Source: CAZSWS01 sp964610765 (GTDB lineage Bacteria; Bacteroidota; Bacteroidia; Bacteroidales; Tannerellaceae). From it: a stretch of 62,935 nucleotides of DNA. Of the stretch, positions 26,926-36,316 are shown in pieces. The translations under genes were made by a program, and so were the position numbers. Where the stretch lies: the NCBI GenBank assembly GCA_964610765.1, contig CAZSWS010000006.1, forward strand, positions 1 to 62,935, given 5' to 3'. The notes under the pieces were generated by a model, which ran no database searches, was not told where the DNA came from, and saw only the letters and a program-made list of their open reading frames with translations. Every line of letters begins with the position of its first letter. Position 1 is the stretch's first letter.

Positions 26926-27053
26926 TTATAGCCTCTAACTTAATAATTTAAATTGATAATGACAAATAAAAGACCTTTTAAAAAGGTGAAATTAATTACA
27001 TTTAAATTGGATGAAAAAACTTGTCTCAGAATGAATGCTAGAGAAAAAACAAT

Positions 27054-27755
27054 CTAGAGAATCTTAATTAACCAAGTATTTAAAGACATCATTATAAAGA
27101 CTGTCGAATATAAGCCAATAACAATGCTTTGTTTTTGAAATAGTGAAAAAAGACTATTGGGTTTTACGTCAATTGAGCGGGTAGATTTTTCCACAATAAG
27201 TTTTCTCCTTACGAATGCATAAAACGAATATACTAAAAAGCCAAATAAACATCCCATTATGATTGCAGGGATAATGTCAGTAATAAAATGAACTCCTAAA
27301 TATATGCGTGTATAAGACATAATAATGGCCCAAATAAAAATTGAAACCGTATATAATCGGTATCTAAACAATAAAGCAGTAAAGGTTGCAAAACCAAAAG
27401 CATTTATTGCATGGCTAGAGATAAAGCCATATCGCCCTCCCCTATAGTTAAAGACCGTGTCGACATATATCTTAAAATCCGGATGGTGAGTGGGTCTAAA
27501 ACGAGTAAATAGTGGTTTGCAAAAACCGGAAGCAAACTGATCACATAGGGTGATTAATAGAACAATAGCCAAAATTATCAGCAACGATTCTTTCCAATTT
27601 TTTTTATAGAAAATAATGTAAAGTATGAGTAATACTAAAGGTATCCAGATAATTTTACCTGTATAAAGCCACATAAATTTATCTAGAAAGAACGAGTCTG
27701 AGCCATTTAACCATAAAAAAGCATCTCGTTCTATATTTACTAAACTTTCAACCAT
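27054..27755 (-). CDS. PAP2-family membrane phosphatase
   Basis: A 233-residue integral membrane phosphatase with about six helices. The three-part PAP2 active site is present: K-x6-RP in KPLFTRFRP, the SSHA form of PSGH, and RIYLGVHFITD carrying the last His and Asp. Members dephosphorylate phosphatidate, undecaprenyl pyrophosphate or lipid A. It begins 12 bases after batE, so it appears to be the last gene of the bat operon, an arrangement worth noting. The substrate is unknown. Confidence 0.88.
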   Translation of the reverse strand: MVESLVNIERDAFLWLNGSDSFFLDKFMWLYTGKIIWIPLVLLILYIIFYKKNWKESLLIILAIVLLITLCDQFASGFCKPLFTRFRPTHHPDFKIYVDTVFNYRGGRYGFISSHAINAFGFATFTALLFRYRLYTVSIFIWAIIMSYTRIYLGVHFITDIIPAIIMGCLFGFLVYSFYAFVRRKLIVEKSTRSIDVKPNSLFSLFQKQSIVIGLYSTVFIMMSLNTWLIKIL

Positions 27756-27767
27756 TCAATGAAACTA

Positions 27768-28529
27768 TTAAATAATCTCTATATCTTTTTTCTGAATCCA
27801 ACCAACATTTCCATCTTCTAACTCAATTTCATGCCAGTCACCCAGTTGATTCTTTATAAATACTTTAGTTCCTTCATGCAGGATGAACAAATCAGTTCCA
27901 CTAGCATCAGGCGAACTTTTAATGGTAACAGTTGGTGCAAAAACAATAGCTCCACTCCTATTCATTATATTCAGCTTCTGATTTGCCGCAAATATATTAG
28001 AGATAATTGTGAAAAACAATAAAACCAGACCTAAATAAAAACTTATTTTTTTAATCAAAATCCATTTCCCAAAAAAGAATAAGATTATACTTGAGATAAA
28101 TAAGATGAAAAAGACGATTCCAATTGTCCCCCAAGTATCTACACTAAATAAGTTTTGTATAGCATGTATCCATTTTACAAGGAAAAAATCTCCCACAGGT
28201 TCTATTTTATCTACTGTGTTCTGTTTAAGTAAGTTTAAATTAAAACGAATATCCTTATCACCCGGTTTAATCAGAAGAGCACGCTCAAAATTTAAAATAG
28301 CAGGAGCTATTTCTCCTGACTTATAATAAGAATTACCTAAGTTATAATACAGTTCTGCTGATTCTCCCTCACTCTTTAGTATATGCTCATAAATCGCAAT
28401 AGCCTTTGTATAGTCTTCACTTGCATAAGCACTTTCAGCCACTTGCAAGCTATCTTTCACAGAGCCAAATGCCACAAAACTATGTAGAAGCAATAAGCTA
28501 ATAGTAACTATCTTAATGTATGTTTTCAT
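27768..28529 (-). CDS. batE: BatE: TPR and SH3-like membrane protein
   Basis: A protein of about 253 residues. It has a signal peptide (MKTYIKIVTISLLLLHSFVAFG), TPR repeats (EDYTKAIAIYEHILKSEGES and AELYYNLGNSYYKSGEI), two membrane helices and a C-terminal bacterial SH3-like domain ending DGNVGWIQKKDIEII. Bat proteins form an envelope complex linked to aerotolerance in Bacteroides. I set the start at 28529 rather than 28571, since the signal peptide begins there and it then follows batD by seven bases without overlap. Confidence 0.88.
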   Translation of the reverse strand: MKTYIKIVTISLLLLHSFVAFGSVKDSLQVAESAYASEDYTKAIAIYEHILKSEGESAELYYNLGNSYYKSGEIAPAILNFERALLIKPGDKDIRFNLNLLKQNTVDKIEPVGDFFLVKWIHAIQNLFSVDTWGTIGIVFFILFISSIILFFFGKWILIKKISFYLGLVLLFFTIISNIFAANQKLNIMNRSGAIVFAPTVTIKSSPDASGTDLFILHEGTKVFIKNQLGDWHEIELEDGNVGWIQKKDIEII

Positions 28530-28536
28530 ATATTTC

Positions 28537-30357
28537 TTATTTGCTTTTAATCGTACTTTCCATTTTTTCAATTATCTCAACCGCTTGTCCAAACAGCTTA
28601 TCCATCGCATCGGTAGCCTGACTTGGAGCATAGCGTGCGAACTCACAGGTGTTCAGTACATCAATGATTTGAGTTATTAAATGCTGGTCTACTCCATATC
28701 CAACAAGCTCGGCTTCAATATTATCTTTAGTCAAGTCAGCCGTAGGTATATTCAATTTATCACTCAAATATCCCCAAACAGCACGCATTGTTTCATCGTA
28801 GAATTCTTCTTTTTTATTTTCTTTCAGCAAAGCTTCGGCTTTCTTCAAACGTCTGACAGCCATCTTGTTGGCTTTTCTTGTTCTCATCAAAGCTAAGTCG
28901 GAATTTTCTTTTACTTTCTTTCTGTATACAATAAAGAACACAACAGCCAACACTGTTACGCATATATAAATTAACCAGAAAGGAAGCGAACCAAAGAATA
29001 TATCACTTTTAGGTGTAAAGTGTATGTTTTTCACTTGTTTTAAGTAGCGAATATCTTTACCTAAATACTTAACACTCTCTCGATTACCAAAGTTTGAAAC
29101 TATAGGAGCAGCTCCTTCTCCACCCTCTCCTTTTGCTACATGTATTTTGTAGGGCTCTGATGAAAGTGTTTTATAACTACCGGATGCCAAATCAAAGTAT
29201 GAAAACTGGATAGCCGGTATCTCAAAATCTCCTGCATAGCGTGGAATAGCCATGTATTCAATCGTTTTTGTACCCGACATACCCGAAGCTGTTGTTCGAA
29301 TATCATTGGTTACTTTGGGGTCATAGACTTCAAAGTCATCCGGGAAGACAACGGTTGGGTTTTTCACCAACCTTAAGTTCCCATTTCCGGAGATTGTTAA
29401 CTTTATAGTCAGTGCTTCGTTTGTTTTCAGGTTGTTTGTATTGATGGAAGAAGCTAGTTTAAAGCTCCCCACACCTCCTGAGTAAGAAGCTGGTTTGCCA
29501 CTAGGCAACGCCTTTACTTGAATTGTTGTTGGCGAAGTGGTTATTGTTTTTTTAACATCTTGGTATGAATCAAAAAAGTCATCAAATATACTTTTCACTT
29601 TCCGTTGGCTAGGTATTCGCATGATCATATCATAACTACCTGCACCAATAGTTATATTTCCTGTTCTTTGCGGATACAACACAGACTGTTTTAGTAGAAC
29701 TGTATTGTAGTTTTTACCATTATAGTTTTCTCTAACCCACGATTTTTCTTGTGGAAGTTCAACCTCCTGCACTACAAACCCTTCAAATTCAGGAAATTTA
29801 TATCCGGTAGGCTGAACACTCGTTGATGCATAAAGCTTGAAAGACACTAAAAACCCCTCCTGCTCATATACATTGTTTTTAGAAACAATCATGCGCATGA
29901 AAACGGCATCATTAGGTATAGAAGGAGAATCATTACTTTCTTGCGACTGGTTATTTTCTGCAGGTTTTTCATCCGGCGGAAGTATTTTTATAACCAATGC
30001 ATTAGAACTGTAGTTGGCTTTTTTGATTTTTGCCGTAGCCGGCTCAATATTAAATGTTCCCTCCTCTTTACCCATCAATGTATAGGTAAGTGTAGTTGTT
30101 GTTACAGACTGAAATGATCCATTAACATTTGAGCTATAAGTTCCTACAGTTGATGCCGGTCCCATCAATACATTAAAAGCAGATAAATCAGGTGCTCTAA
30201 AGTCCCTGACCTGATCTGAGTTGATGGTATAGCTCAATTGAAATCGTTCATTCAAAGGGACAGACGGCGGAGCTGAAGCCTCAAACGTTACTTCATCTGC
30301 TTTCGCTTGCAATCCGAGTGAACATATAAAAACAAAAAAGCAAAGAAACTTCTTCAT
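28537..30357 (-). CDS. batD: BatD (oxygen-tolerance protein)
   Basis: A 606-residue protein with a signal peptide (ending LGLQAKA), a long beta-rich periplasmic part with repeated Ig-like modules (VTFEASAPPSVPLNERFQLSY near the N-terminus), one membrane helix around 450-475 (FWLIYICVTVLAVVFFIVY) and a cytoplasmic helical tail. This matches BatD of the Bat complex. It lies between batC and batE in the same order as in other Bacteroidetes. The proline- and serine-rich stretch around residues 130-150 looks like a linker. Confidence 0.92.
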   Translation of the reverse strand: MKKFLCFFVFICSLGLQAKADEVTFEASAPPSVPLNERFQLSYTINSDQVRDFRAPDLSAFNVLMGPASTVGTYSSNVNGSFQSVTTTTLTYTLMGKEEGTFNIEPATAKIKKANYSSNALVIKILPPDEKPAENNQSQESNDSPSIPNDAVFMRMIVSKNNVYEQEGFLVSFKLYASTSVQPTGYKFPEFEGFVVQEVELPQEKSWVRENYNGKNYNTVLLKQSVLYPQRTGNITIGAGSYDMIMRIPSQRKVKSIFDDFFDSYQDVKKTITTSPTTIQVKALPSGKPASYSGGVGSFKLASSINTNNLKTNEALTIKLTISGNGNLRLVKNPTVVFPDDFEVYDPKVTNDIRTTASGMSGTKTIEYMAIPRYAGDFEIPAIQFSYFDLASGSYKTLSSEPYKIHVAKGEGGEGAAPIVSNFGNRESVKYLGKDIRYLKQVKNIHFTPKSDIFFGSLPFWLIYICVTVLAVVFFIVYRKKVKENSDLALMRTRKANKMAVRRLKKAEALLKENKKEEFYDETMRAVWGYLSDKLNIPTADLTKDNIEAELVGYGVDQHLITQIIDVLNTCEFARYAPSQATDAMDKLFGQAVEIIEKMESTIKSK

Positions 30358-30396
30358 TATATTCTTATTTTATTATCTATTTAATCACAAAAAGAA

Positions 30397-31131
30397 TTAC
30401 CACTGTTTTTCTATTTTTCTTTGTTGACTTTGCTGCTTCTGAGTCTTTTTCACTTTTTCTTGTGTATCTTTTTCATCCTGCAACAAAGCATCTAAAATTT
30501 GCTGAGCATTGTCTTTGCTCATTTGCTCATCCGGTTGTTGTTCTTCTTGTGTTTTATTTTCTTTTTTATCGTCTTCGTCTTGTTTATTCTCCTGTTGATC
30601 TTTATTTTGATCTTCCTGGTCTTCTTTATTCTCTTTATTTTCGTCTTGATTCTGGTCTTGGTTTTCCTGATCACTTAATAGCTTTTGTGCCAAAGCCAGG
30701 TTATACCTTGTTTCATCATCTTGCGGATTCAGCCTAAGTGACTGTTTGTAAGCTTCAATACTCTTTTGATACTCTTTGGCTTGCATTCCGATATTGCCCA
30801 TGTTATGAAGCACCTGTGCCATCCTCTCAGCATTTTTAGGATCTTCTTTAAGCAAGCGTTCTGTTTGTCCAGCCATTAACTGATACTGCTCTGCTGCTTC
30901 CGGAAATTTCTCTTGCTTATACAAGGCATTTCCTAGATTATACGTTCCTTCAACAGAGCGTGGATTCACTTCTAAGCTTTTTCTATAAGCTATTTCTGCT
31001 TCGGTAAACTTATTACCTATATATAAATCATTCCCTTCTCGAATGTTTTTCCTTTCAGCTTTTTGTGCCTGAGTAAAAACCATGGGCAAGAGTGATAAGA
31101 ACAAGCTAAATATAATAAGATAATATTTCAT
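30397..31131 (-). CDS. batC: BatC: TPR protein with charged low-complexity tail
   Basis: A 244-residue protein. It has a signal peptide (MKYYLIIFSLFLSLLPMVF), TPR repeats to about residue 155 (SVEGTYNLGNALYKQEKFPE and SIEAYKQSLRLNPQDDETRY), then a tail of about 85 residues made almost wholly of Glu, Gln, Asp, Asn and Lys. This is the usual layout of BatC in the Bat complex. The biased tail makes the opposite strand look open, but no gene is there. Confidence 0.9.
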   Translation of the reverse strand: MKYYLIIFSLFLSLLPMVFTQAQKAERKNIREGNDLYIGNKFTEAEIAYRKSLEVNPRSVEGTYNLGNALYKQEKFPEAAEQYQLMAGQTERLLKEDPKNAERMAQVLHNMGNIGMQAKEYQKSIEAYKQSLRLNPQDDETRYNLALAQKLLSDQENQDQNQDENKENKEDQEDQNKDQQENKQDEDDKKENKTQEEQQPDEQMSKDNAQQILDALLQDEKDTQEKVKKTQKQQSQQRKIEKQW

Positions 31132-31169
31132 ACAATCATGTTATTTTATTGATACCGAAACTCTCCTAA

Positions 31170-32192
31170 TTAAGAGAATAGACGTACCTTTTTAAATATT
31201 CTATTTTTACGTTCAAAAACAATGAACTCAATAATTAACAATAATAAAACAATCCAAGCAACAAGATGAAACTGTTCATCATACTCTGAATAGACTTTGC
31301 TATCCATTTCTATTTTACTCATTTTATTAAGCTCAGATTGCAATGATTTCAATGCTGAGTTGGTATTATCGGCTCGTACATACAAACCGTTCCCAGCAGC
31401 GGCTATTTCCTGACACATTTGCTCATTCAGCTGTGTAATAACCACATTGCCTGCATTATCCTTCATAAAGTTACTACTATTTCCATCAATAGGTATCGGA
31501 GCACCTTTAGGAAGTCCAATACCCACCACATTCACTTTAACTCCTTTAGCAGAAGCATCAGTAGCTGCTTTTACGGCATCGTCTTCATGATTTTCACCAT
31601 CTGTAATCACAATAATTGTCTTACTGGATGACTCATTAGGTGTGAAAGAACGCATAGCCAAATTAATAGCTGTTCCTATCGCTGTGCCTTGAACTGAAAC
31701 CATATTAGGATTGATAGAAGAGAGAAACATCTTGGCCGATGTATAATCAGAAGTAATGGGCAGCTGTGTAAAAGCGTCTCCCGCAAAAACAATCAGCCCC
31801 ATGCGATCGTTTTCAAAACCATCTGTAAGCCTTGATAGCATTTGTTTTGCTTTCTCCAGTCTGTTAGGAGAAATATCTTCGGCCATCATTGAGTTAGACA
31901 CATCTAAGCAGACCATAACTTCAATACCTTGCTTTTTAACAGTCTCCAGTTTAGATCCAAACTGAGGACCGGCTATTACAACTATCATCAAAGTAATTGC
32001 AGCTAATAGCAGCCAAAACTTCATATTCTGTCTTTTAAACGACACCTCCGGCATCAACTGTTTCAGAAGTAGTTTGTTTCCAAATTTTTTCATGGCCCTT
32101 CTTTTCCGAATGATAGCATATATATAAAAGGCTACCACTAGAGGGATAGAAAACAACAAATACAAAAATTCCGGATTTGCAAAACGAAACAT
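31170..32192 (-). CDS. batB: BatB: membrane-anchored von Willebrand A protein
   Basis: A 340-residue protein with N-terminal membrane helices, a vWA domain with the MIDAS motif D-x-S-x-S (CLDVSNSMMAED) and the threonine in QLPITSDYT, then a C-terminal membrane helix (LVAWIVLLLLIIEFIVF). It is the second of two adjacent vWA proteins. In the Bat system these are thought to bind partner proteins metal-dependently in the periplasm. Confidence 0.93.
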   Translation of the reverse strand: MFRFANPEFLYLLFSIPLVVAFYIYAIIRKRRAMKKFGNKLLLKQLMPEVSFKRQNMKFWLLLAAITLMIVVIAGPQFGSKLETVKKQGIEVMVCLDVSNSMMAEDISPNRLEKAKQMLSRLTDGFENDRMGLIVFAGDAFTQLPITSDYTSAKMFLSSINPNMVSVQGTAIGTAINLAMRSFTPNESSSKTIIVITDGENHEDDAVKAATDASAKGVKVNVVGIGLPKGAPIPIDGNSSNFMKDNAGNVVITQLNEQMCQEIAAAGNGLYVRADNTNSALKSLQSELNKMSKIEMDSKVYSEYDEQFHLVAWIVLLLLIIEFIVFERKNRIFKKVRLFS

Positions 32193-32204
32193 AAACTTAT
32201 CTTA

Positions 32205-33191
32205 TTAAGGTATTTTTCTCAAAACTGTATTTCTCAACAATATTTCTCCCAACAATAAGAAGAACACAAACAAGGCCCATTTTTTATATTCTTCTTGCTT
32301 TTTACTGTATTCTTGCACACTGATCTTTGTCTTTTCCATCTGATCAATTTCTGCATAGATTTCTTTCAAGCTTTCTGTATTAGTAGCCCGAAAGTATTGT
32401 CCTCCTGTGATAGAACTAATCTGTTTTAAGGTTGGTTCATCAATATCAACAGGCAAGTTCACATGACGAACTCCTGCCGCTGTCTGGATAGGATAAGGAG
32501 CCTCTCCCTGTGTGCCCACTCCAATAGCATACACCCGTATACCAAAAGTTTTAGCTATTTCAGCAGCTGTAGCCGGAGCTATCTGTCCCATGTTATTAGA
32601 ACCATCAGTCAAAAGAATAATTACTTTCGATCTAGCCTGACTGTCCTTTATACGAGTAACTGCCGTAGCCAATCCCACACCAATAGCTGTTCCGTCTTCA
32701 ATCATGCCGGTTTGAATATCTTTAAACAAGTTCAACAAAACTGTATGATCTATTGTCAAAGGACATTGCGTAAAACTTTCGCCGGCAAATAAGACTAAAC
32801 CAATATTGTCATTGGGACGACCATTGATAAAAGAAGCTGCCACATCTTTAGCCGCCTCTAAACGATTCGGCTTTAAATCTTCAGCTAGCATACTGGTTGA
32901 AATATCAATACTCATCATAATATCAATACCTTCAGTCGACGTATTTTGCCAGCTATTAGTCGATTGTGGACGCGCCAGAACTACAATAAGCAAAGCAATG
33001 GCCAGCATACGCAAAACAAAAGGCACATGCCTTAAATAGACTTTAAATGACTTTGCCTGCGGGACATCAAATGCTGCAGATGAAGACATTTGTATACTAG
33101 CCTGCGTTTTATTTATTTTCCACACATACCAAGCTATGAGCGGTATGAGCAAAAGCAGTAAATACAGATAGGATGGATTTGCAAATATCAT
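32205..33191 (-). CDS. batA: BatA: membrane-anchored von Willebrand A protein
   Basis: A 328-residue paralogue of BatB with the same plan: an N-terminal membrane helix, a vWA domain with MIDAS SIDISTSMLAED and threonine in QCPLTIDHT, and a C-terminal helix (WALFVFFLLLGEILL). It precedes batB by 12 bases. One base separates it from the upstream unnamed gene, so the whole block is one transcript. Confidence 0.93.
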   Translation of the reverse strand: MIFANPSYLYLLLLLIPLIAWYVWKINKTQASIQMSSSAAFDVPQAKSFKVYLRHVPFVLRMLAIALLIVVLARPQSTNSWQNTSTEGIDIMMSIDISTSMLAEDLKPNRLEAAKDVAASFINGRPNDNIGLVLFAGESFTQCPLTIDHTVLLNLFKDIQTGMIEDGTAIGVGLATAVTRIKDSQARSKVIILLTDGSNNMGQIAPATAAEIAKTFGIRVYAIGVGTQGEAPYPIQTAAGVRHVNLPVDIDEPTLKQISSITGGQYFRATNTESLKEIYAEIDQMEKTKISVQEYSKKQEEYKKWALFVFFLLLGEILLRNTVLRKIP

Positions 33192-33192
33192 C

Positions 33193-34236
33193 TTATTCGT
33201 CTTTTTTATTCATTTCGTTGGTGCTCTTTTCTTCTTCTACTTCAGCAGTAGGAGCTTTTTCACCCGCTTCCGTCTCTCCCTCTGTAACTTGAGGTTTAAT
33301 TACTTCAACCGGTTTGGTTTGGTTCACAAACAGATAAGCATTCATTAAGCTTAGTTCATTCTCATCCGGTAGCGGATGTAACTTCGCAAATTTAACAAAA
33401 TCAGAAAGCTCCAATATTTGACTCAAATTAGAGTGAACAGACTCAGCGTCATTTTCCATCTGTATTAGATGTAAAATTTGATCAGAAGTCATTTCCATAG
33501 CACCAATTTCGAACCGGTTTTCAATATATTTACGGATAACATCCGTAAGTGATGTATAGTATTCTTTATTTCTACCCTGCTGCCAAAGTTTCTGCTGTCT
33601 TATTTCATCCAGTTCTTTAATAGCCTGAGCATAAGGAGAAAGTTTCGGTTTTTCTTTCACTAATGGAATGAGCGATTGTTTCTTTTTTAGTCGCTTATAA
33701 ATATAAATTCCTAATAGAATTAATAAAATAGCTCCTATGATTCCAAAAATAATGGGATAGTAATCAGCAAAAACGAATGGGGGTTTCCATGCAGTTTTGA
33801 TATCAAAAAACTCTTCCGGATGATCTACATCAACCGGAACAGAAGAAACTTTCAAAGCCACTCGTTGCGAGCGTATAGTGTCAGCTCCATCGATAACCAA
33901 AAAAGGAGGAAGCAGATACAATGCTGAATCAAAAGAAGTAATCAGTACGTTTTGTTTAATAATCTGCCGGTCGTTTTCAATTTTCACCGTATCGGGCTTT
34001 GAAATATCAAGTACCTCTACTCCACGCATAATGGTATCAATCGGCAAAACAAGGCGTACAGATTTATCTTTATCTGTAGTTACAGCTAGTTCAATCAGTC
34101 TTTGCTCTCCAATTAATATGGCTGCTGAATCCAGCTTAATATCAATCAGTGTTTTTTGTGCAGTAGCCGGCTGTACAAGCCCCATGCTCAAGCAGCCTAT
34201 AAAACTAGCGAGTAAAATATATCTTATCAATTTCAT
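33193..34236 (-). CDS. Bat-operon membrane protein of unknown function
   Basis: A protein of about 347 residues. It has a signal peptide (MKLIRYILLASFIGCLSMG, cleaved after QPATAQ), a periplasmic beta-rich part, one membrane helix at about 165-185 (IIFGIIGAILLILLGIYIYK) and a cytoplasmic helical tail that includes YYTSLTDVIRKYIENRF. The tail ends in a Glu- and Lys-rich run. It is a standard neighbour of DUF58 and BatA in Bacteroidetes, with no agreed name. I chose the start at 34236; the earlier ATG at 34260 would overlap the DUF58 gene and precede the signal peptide. Confidence 0.8.
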   Translation of the reverse strand: MKLIRYILLASFIGCLSMGLVQPATAQKTLIDIKLDSAAILIGEQRLIELAVTTDKDKSVRLVLPIDTIMRGVEVLDISKPDTVKIENDRQIIKQNVLITSFDSALYLLPPFLVIDGADTIRSQRVALKVSSVPVDVDHPEEFFDIKTAWKPPFVFADYYPIIFGIIGAILLILLGIYIYKRLKKKQSLIPLVKEKPKLSPYAQAIKELDEIRQQKLWQQGRNKEYYTSLTDVIRKYIENRFEIGAMEMTSDQILHLIQMENDAESVHSNLSQILELSDFVKFAKLHPLPDENELSLMNAYLFVNQTKPVEVIKPQVTEGETEAGEKAPTAEVEEEKSTNEMNKKDE

Positions 34237-34243
34237 TTGTTTA

Positions 34244-35113
34244 CTAATTGCGTTTTCCAAACAAGGCTAACAATGCCATGACATAATCTTCATCCGTTTC
34301 AACTGAAACAGAGTCTACACGGCATTTATTAAACGTTTCGTTCATTTGCAATTGCCGATTTCTCCACCAGGCATTATACGTTTCTCTAACTCGTTTAGAC
34401 GATGTGTCAATCCAGCGTTCATTGCCGGTTTCAGCATCTTTTATTTTCATCAATCCAATAGCAGGGAGTTCTGTTTCTCTTTTGTCATACACTTGAATAG
34501 CAACTATATCATGTTTACGATTAGCTATTGTTAGTGCATCCTCATAGCTCCCATTATCGATAAAGTCTGAAATAAGAAAGCTGGTACAACGTTTTTTTAT
34601 AGCATTCGTCAGATATTTTAATGCCTGACTAATATCCGTTTGTTTATCTTCCGGATTAGACTCTATTAATTCACGGATAATATACAAGATATGTTTTCGT
34701 CCTTTTTTAGGAGGAATAAACTTCTCTATTTTGTCAGAGAAAAATATAACCCCAATTTTATCATTGTTTTGAATCGCTGAAAATGCCAAAGTCGCTGCAA
34801 TTTCGGTTATCATATCTTTTTTCATCACTCCGGATGTTCCAAAGTCCTTACTTCCCGATACATCAACTAAAAGCATGACCGTAAGTTCACGTTCTTCTTC
34901 AAAAACCTTCACATACGGGCGTACATATCTTGCGGTTACATTCCAATCGATATCTCGTATATCATCACCGAATTCATATTCACGAACCTCGCTAAACGCC
35001 ATACCTCTACCTTTGAAAGCCGAATGATACTGACCTGCAAAGATATTACGTGAAAGACCACGTGTTTTTATTTCTATTTGACGTACTTTTTTTAAAAGTT
35101 CGGTTGTTTCCAT
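34244..35113 (-). CDS. DUF58 protein with vWA-like fold
   Basis: A 289-residue cytoplasmic protein with the DUF58 signature GRGMAFSEVREYEFGDDIRD near residue 35, followed by a vWA-like core with LLVDVSGSKDFGTSG. DUF58 proteins accompany MoxR ATPases and are thought to be their chaperone or assembly partners. It starts 86 bases after moxR on the same strand. Confidence 0.92.
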   Translation of the reverse strand: METTELLKKVRQIEIKTRGLSRNIFAGQYHSAFKGRGMAFSEVREYEFGDDIRDIDWNVTARYVRPYVKVFEEERELTVMLLVDVSGSKDFGTSGVMKKDMITEIAATLAFSAIQNNDKIGVIFFSDKIEKFIPPKKGRKHILYIIRELIESNPEDKQTDISQALKYLTNAIKKRCTSFLISDFIDNGSYEDALTIANRKHDIVAIQVYDKRETELPAIGLMKIKDAETGNERWIDTSSKRVRETYNAWWRNRQLQMNETFNKCRVDSVSVETDEDYVMALLALFGKRN

Positions 35114-35199
35114 TTAAAGCGAATATAATAATTAATAACACCGATGATAATCTACAAAAAACAGGAGGAATTTACAGCCCCCCCTGAAGTCATTAAAAA

Positions 35200-36195
35200 T
35201 CAAGGTACTTCTACCTTGTTTAATATTTGACTAATGATTTCTTCCGATGTCAAGTTGTTAGCTTCGGCCTCATAGCTTAATCCAATACGATGACGCATCA
35301 CGTCATGACATACAGCCCGTATGTCTTCCGGAATTACATATCCTCTGCGCTTAATAAATGCATATGCTCTGGCTGCTAAAGCCAAATTGATTGAAGCACG
35401 TGGAGAAGCTGCAAAAGCAATCATGTTTTTTAAATCTGCCAATCCGTATTCGTCCGGAAAGCGAGTTGCAAACACGATATCAATGATATATTGTTCGATT
35501 TTTTCATCAAGATATACATCTTGAACTATTTTGCGCGCTTCCAATATTTCTTCTTTAGTCAATACGGTTTTGACTTCTTTCTTTTCTTTAGATATATTTT
35601 GGCGTATAACGAGTTTTTCTTCTTCTTTTTTCGGGTAGTTTATAACCACTTTCATCATAAAACGGTCAACCTGCGCTTCAGGAAGAGGATAGGTTCCCTC
35701 CTGCTCTATAGGGTTTTGAGTAGCCATTACAAGGAAAGGCTCAGGCAGCTTGTATGTGTGTTCTGAAATAGTCACCTGACGCTCTTGCATAGCCTCTAAA
35801 AGAGCACTCTGCACCTTAGCCGGCGCACGGTTTATCTCATCTGCTAATACAAAGTTGGCAAATACCGGACCTTGTTTCACCAAAAACTCTTCATTCTTTT
35901 GGCTATAAATCATCGTACCAATCACGTCAGCAGGCAATAAGTCCGGCGTAAACTGTATTCGGCTATACTTTGCATCAATAAGAGATGCCAACGTTTTGAT
36001 TGCCAGTGTTTTTGCCAACCCCGGAACACCTTCTAACAAGATGTGTCCATCTGATAATAGACCTATTAATAAGGAGTCTATCAAGTGTTTTTGGCCAACT
36101 ATCACTTGATTCATGCCCATCGTGAGCATATTTACAAATGAGCTCTTACTTTCAATACGCTCATTTAATTCTCTGATATCAACAGACTGATTCAT
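35200..36195 (-). CDS. moxR: MoxR-family AAA+ ATPase
   Basis: A 331-residue AAA+ ATPase. Walker A is GVPGLAKT (56-63), Walker B is the ADEINRAPAKVQSALLEAM stretch, and sensor 1 is ATQNPIEQEGTYPLPEAQVD. MoxR proteins act as chaperones that mature vWA proteins, here BatA, BatB and the DUF58 protein. It is the first gene of the bat operon; a promoter element lies 55 bases upstream. Confidence 0.95.
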   Translation of the reverse strand: MNQSVDIRELNERIESKSSFVNMLTMGMNQVIVGQKHLIDSLLIGLLSDGHILLEGVPGLAKTLAIKTLASLIDAKYSRIQFTPDLLPADVIGTMIYSQKNEEFLVKQGPVFANFVLADEINRAPAKVQSALLEAMQERQVTISEHTYKLPEPFLVMATQNPIEQEGTYPLPEAQVDRFMMKVVINYPKKEEEKLVIRQNISKEKKEVKTVLTKEEILEARKIVQDVYLDEKIEQYIIDIVFATRFPDEYGLADLKNMIAFAASPRASINLALAARAYAFIKRRGYVIPEDIRAVCHDVMRHRIGLSYEAEANNLTSEEIISQILNKVEVP

Positions 36196-36249
36196 GCTAA
36201 AATATTCTATTTTATTGTTTTTAGTTCAAACTCTAAATCTAAAGATGTA

Positions 36250-36257
36250 CAAAAATA
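36250..36257 (-). promoter_or_regulatory. -7 element TATTTTTG of the moxR-bat operon
   Basis: On the minus strand this reads TATTTTTG, an exact consensus match 55-62 bases before the moxR start codon. I see no clean TTG box further upstream. Confidence 0.55.
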
Positions 36258-36316
36258 AAAATGTTAAAACTGAATACTTAACTTTGGCAGTTAAATATTA
36301 CTAACTGTTCTAAGCA

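Noticed and set aside
26973..26987. ACCTTTT-A-AAAAGGT as terminator of the PAP2 gene
   Set aside because: It is an AT-rich palindrome with almost no loop, about 65 bases past the stop and lacking a T tract on the minus strand; it is mentioned only as a possible second operator.
30462..30737. Open frame on the plus strand opposite the batC tail
   Set aside because: It is an artefact of the Glu/Gln/Asp/Lys-biased batC tail on the other strand; the translation has no domain-like pattern.
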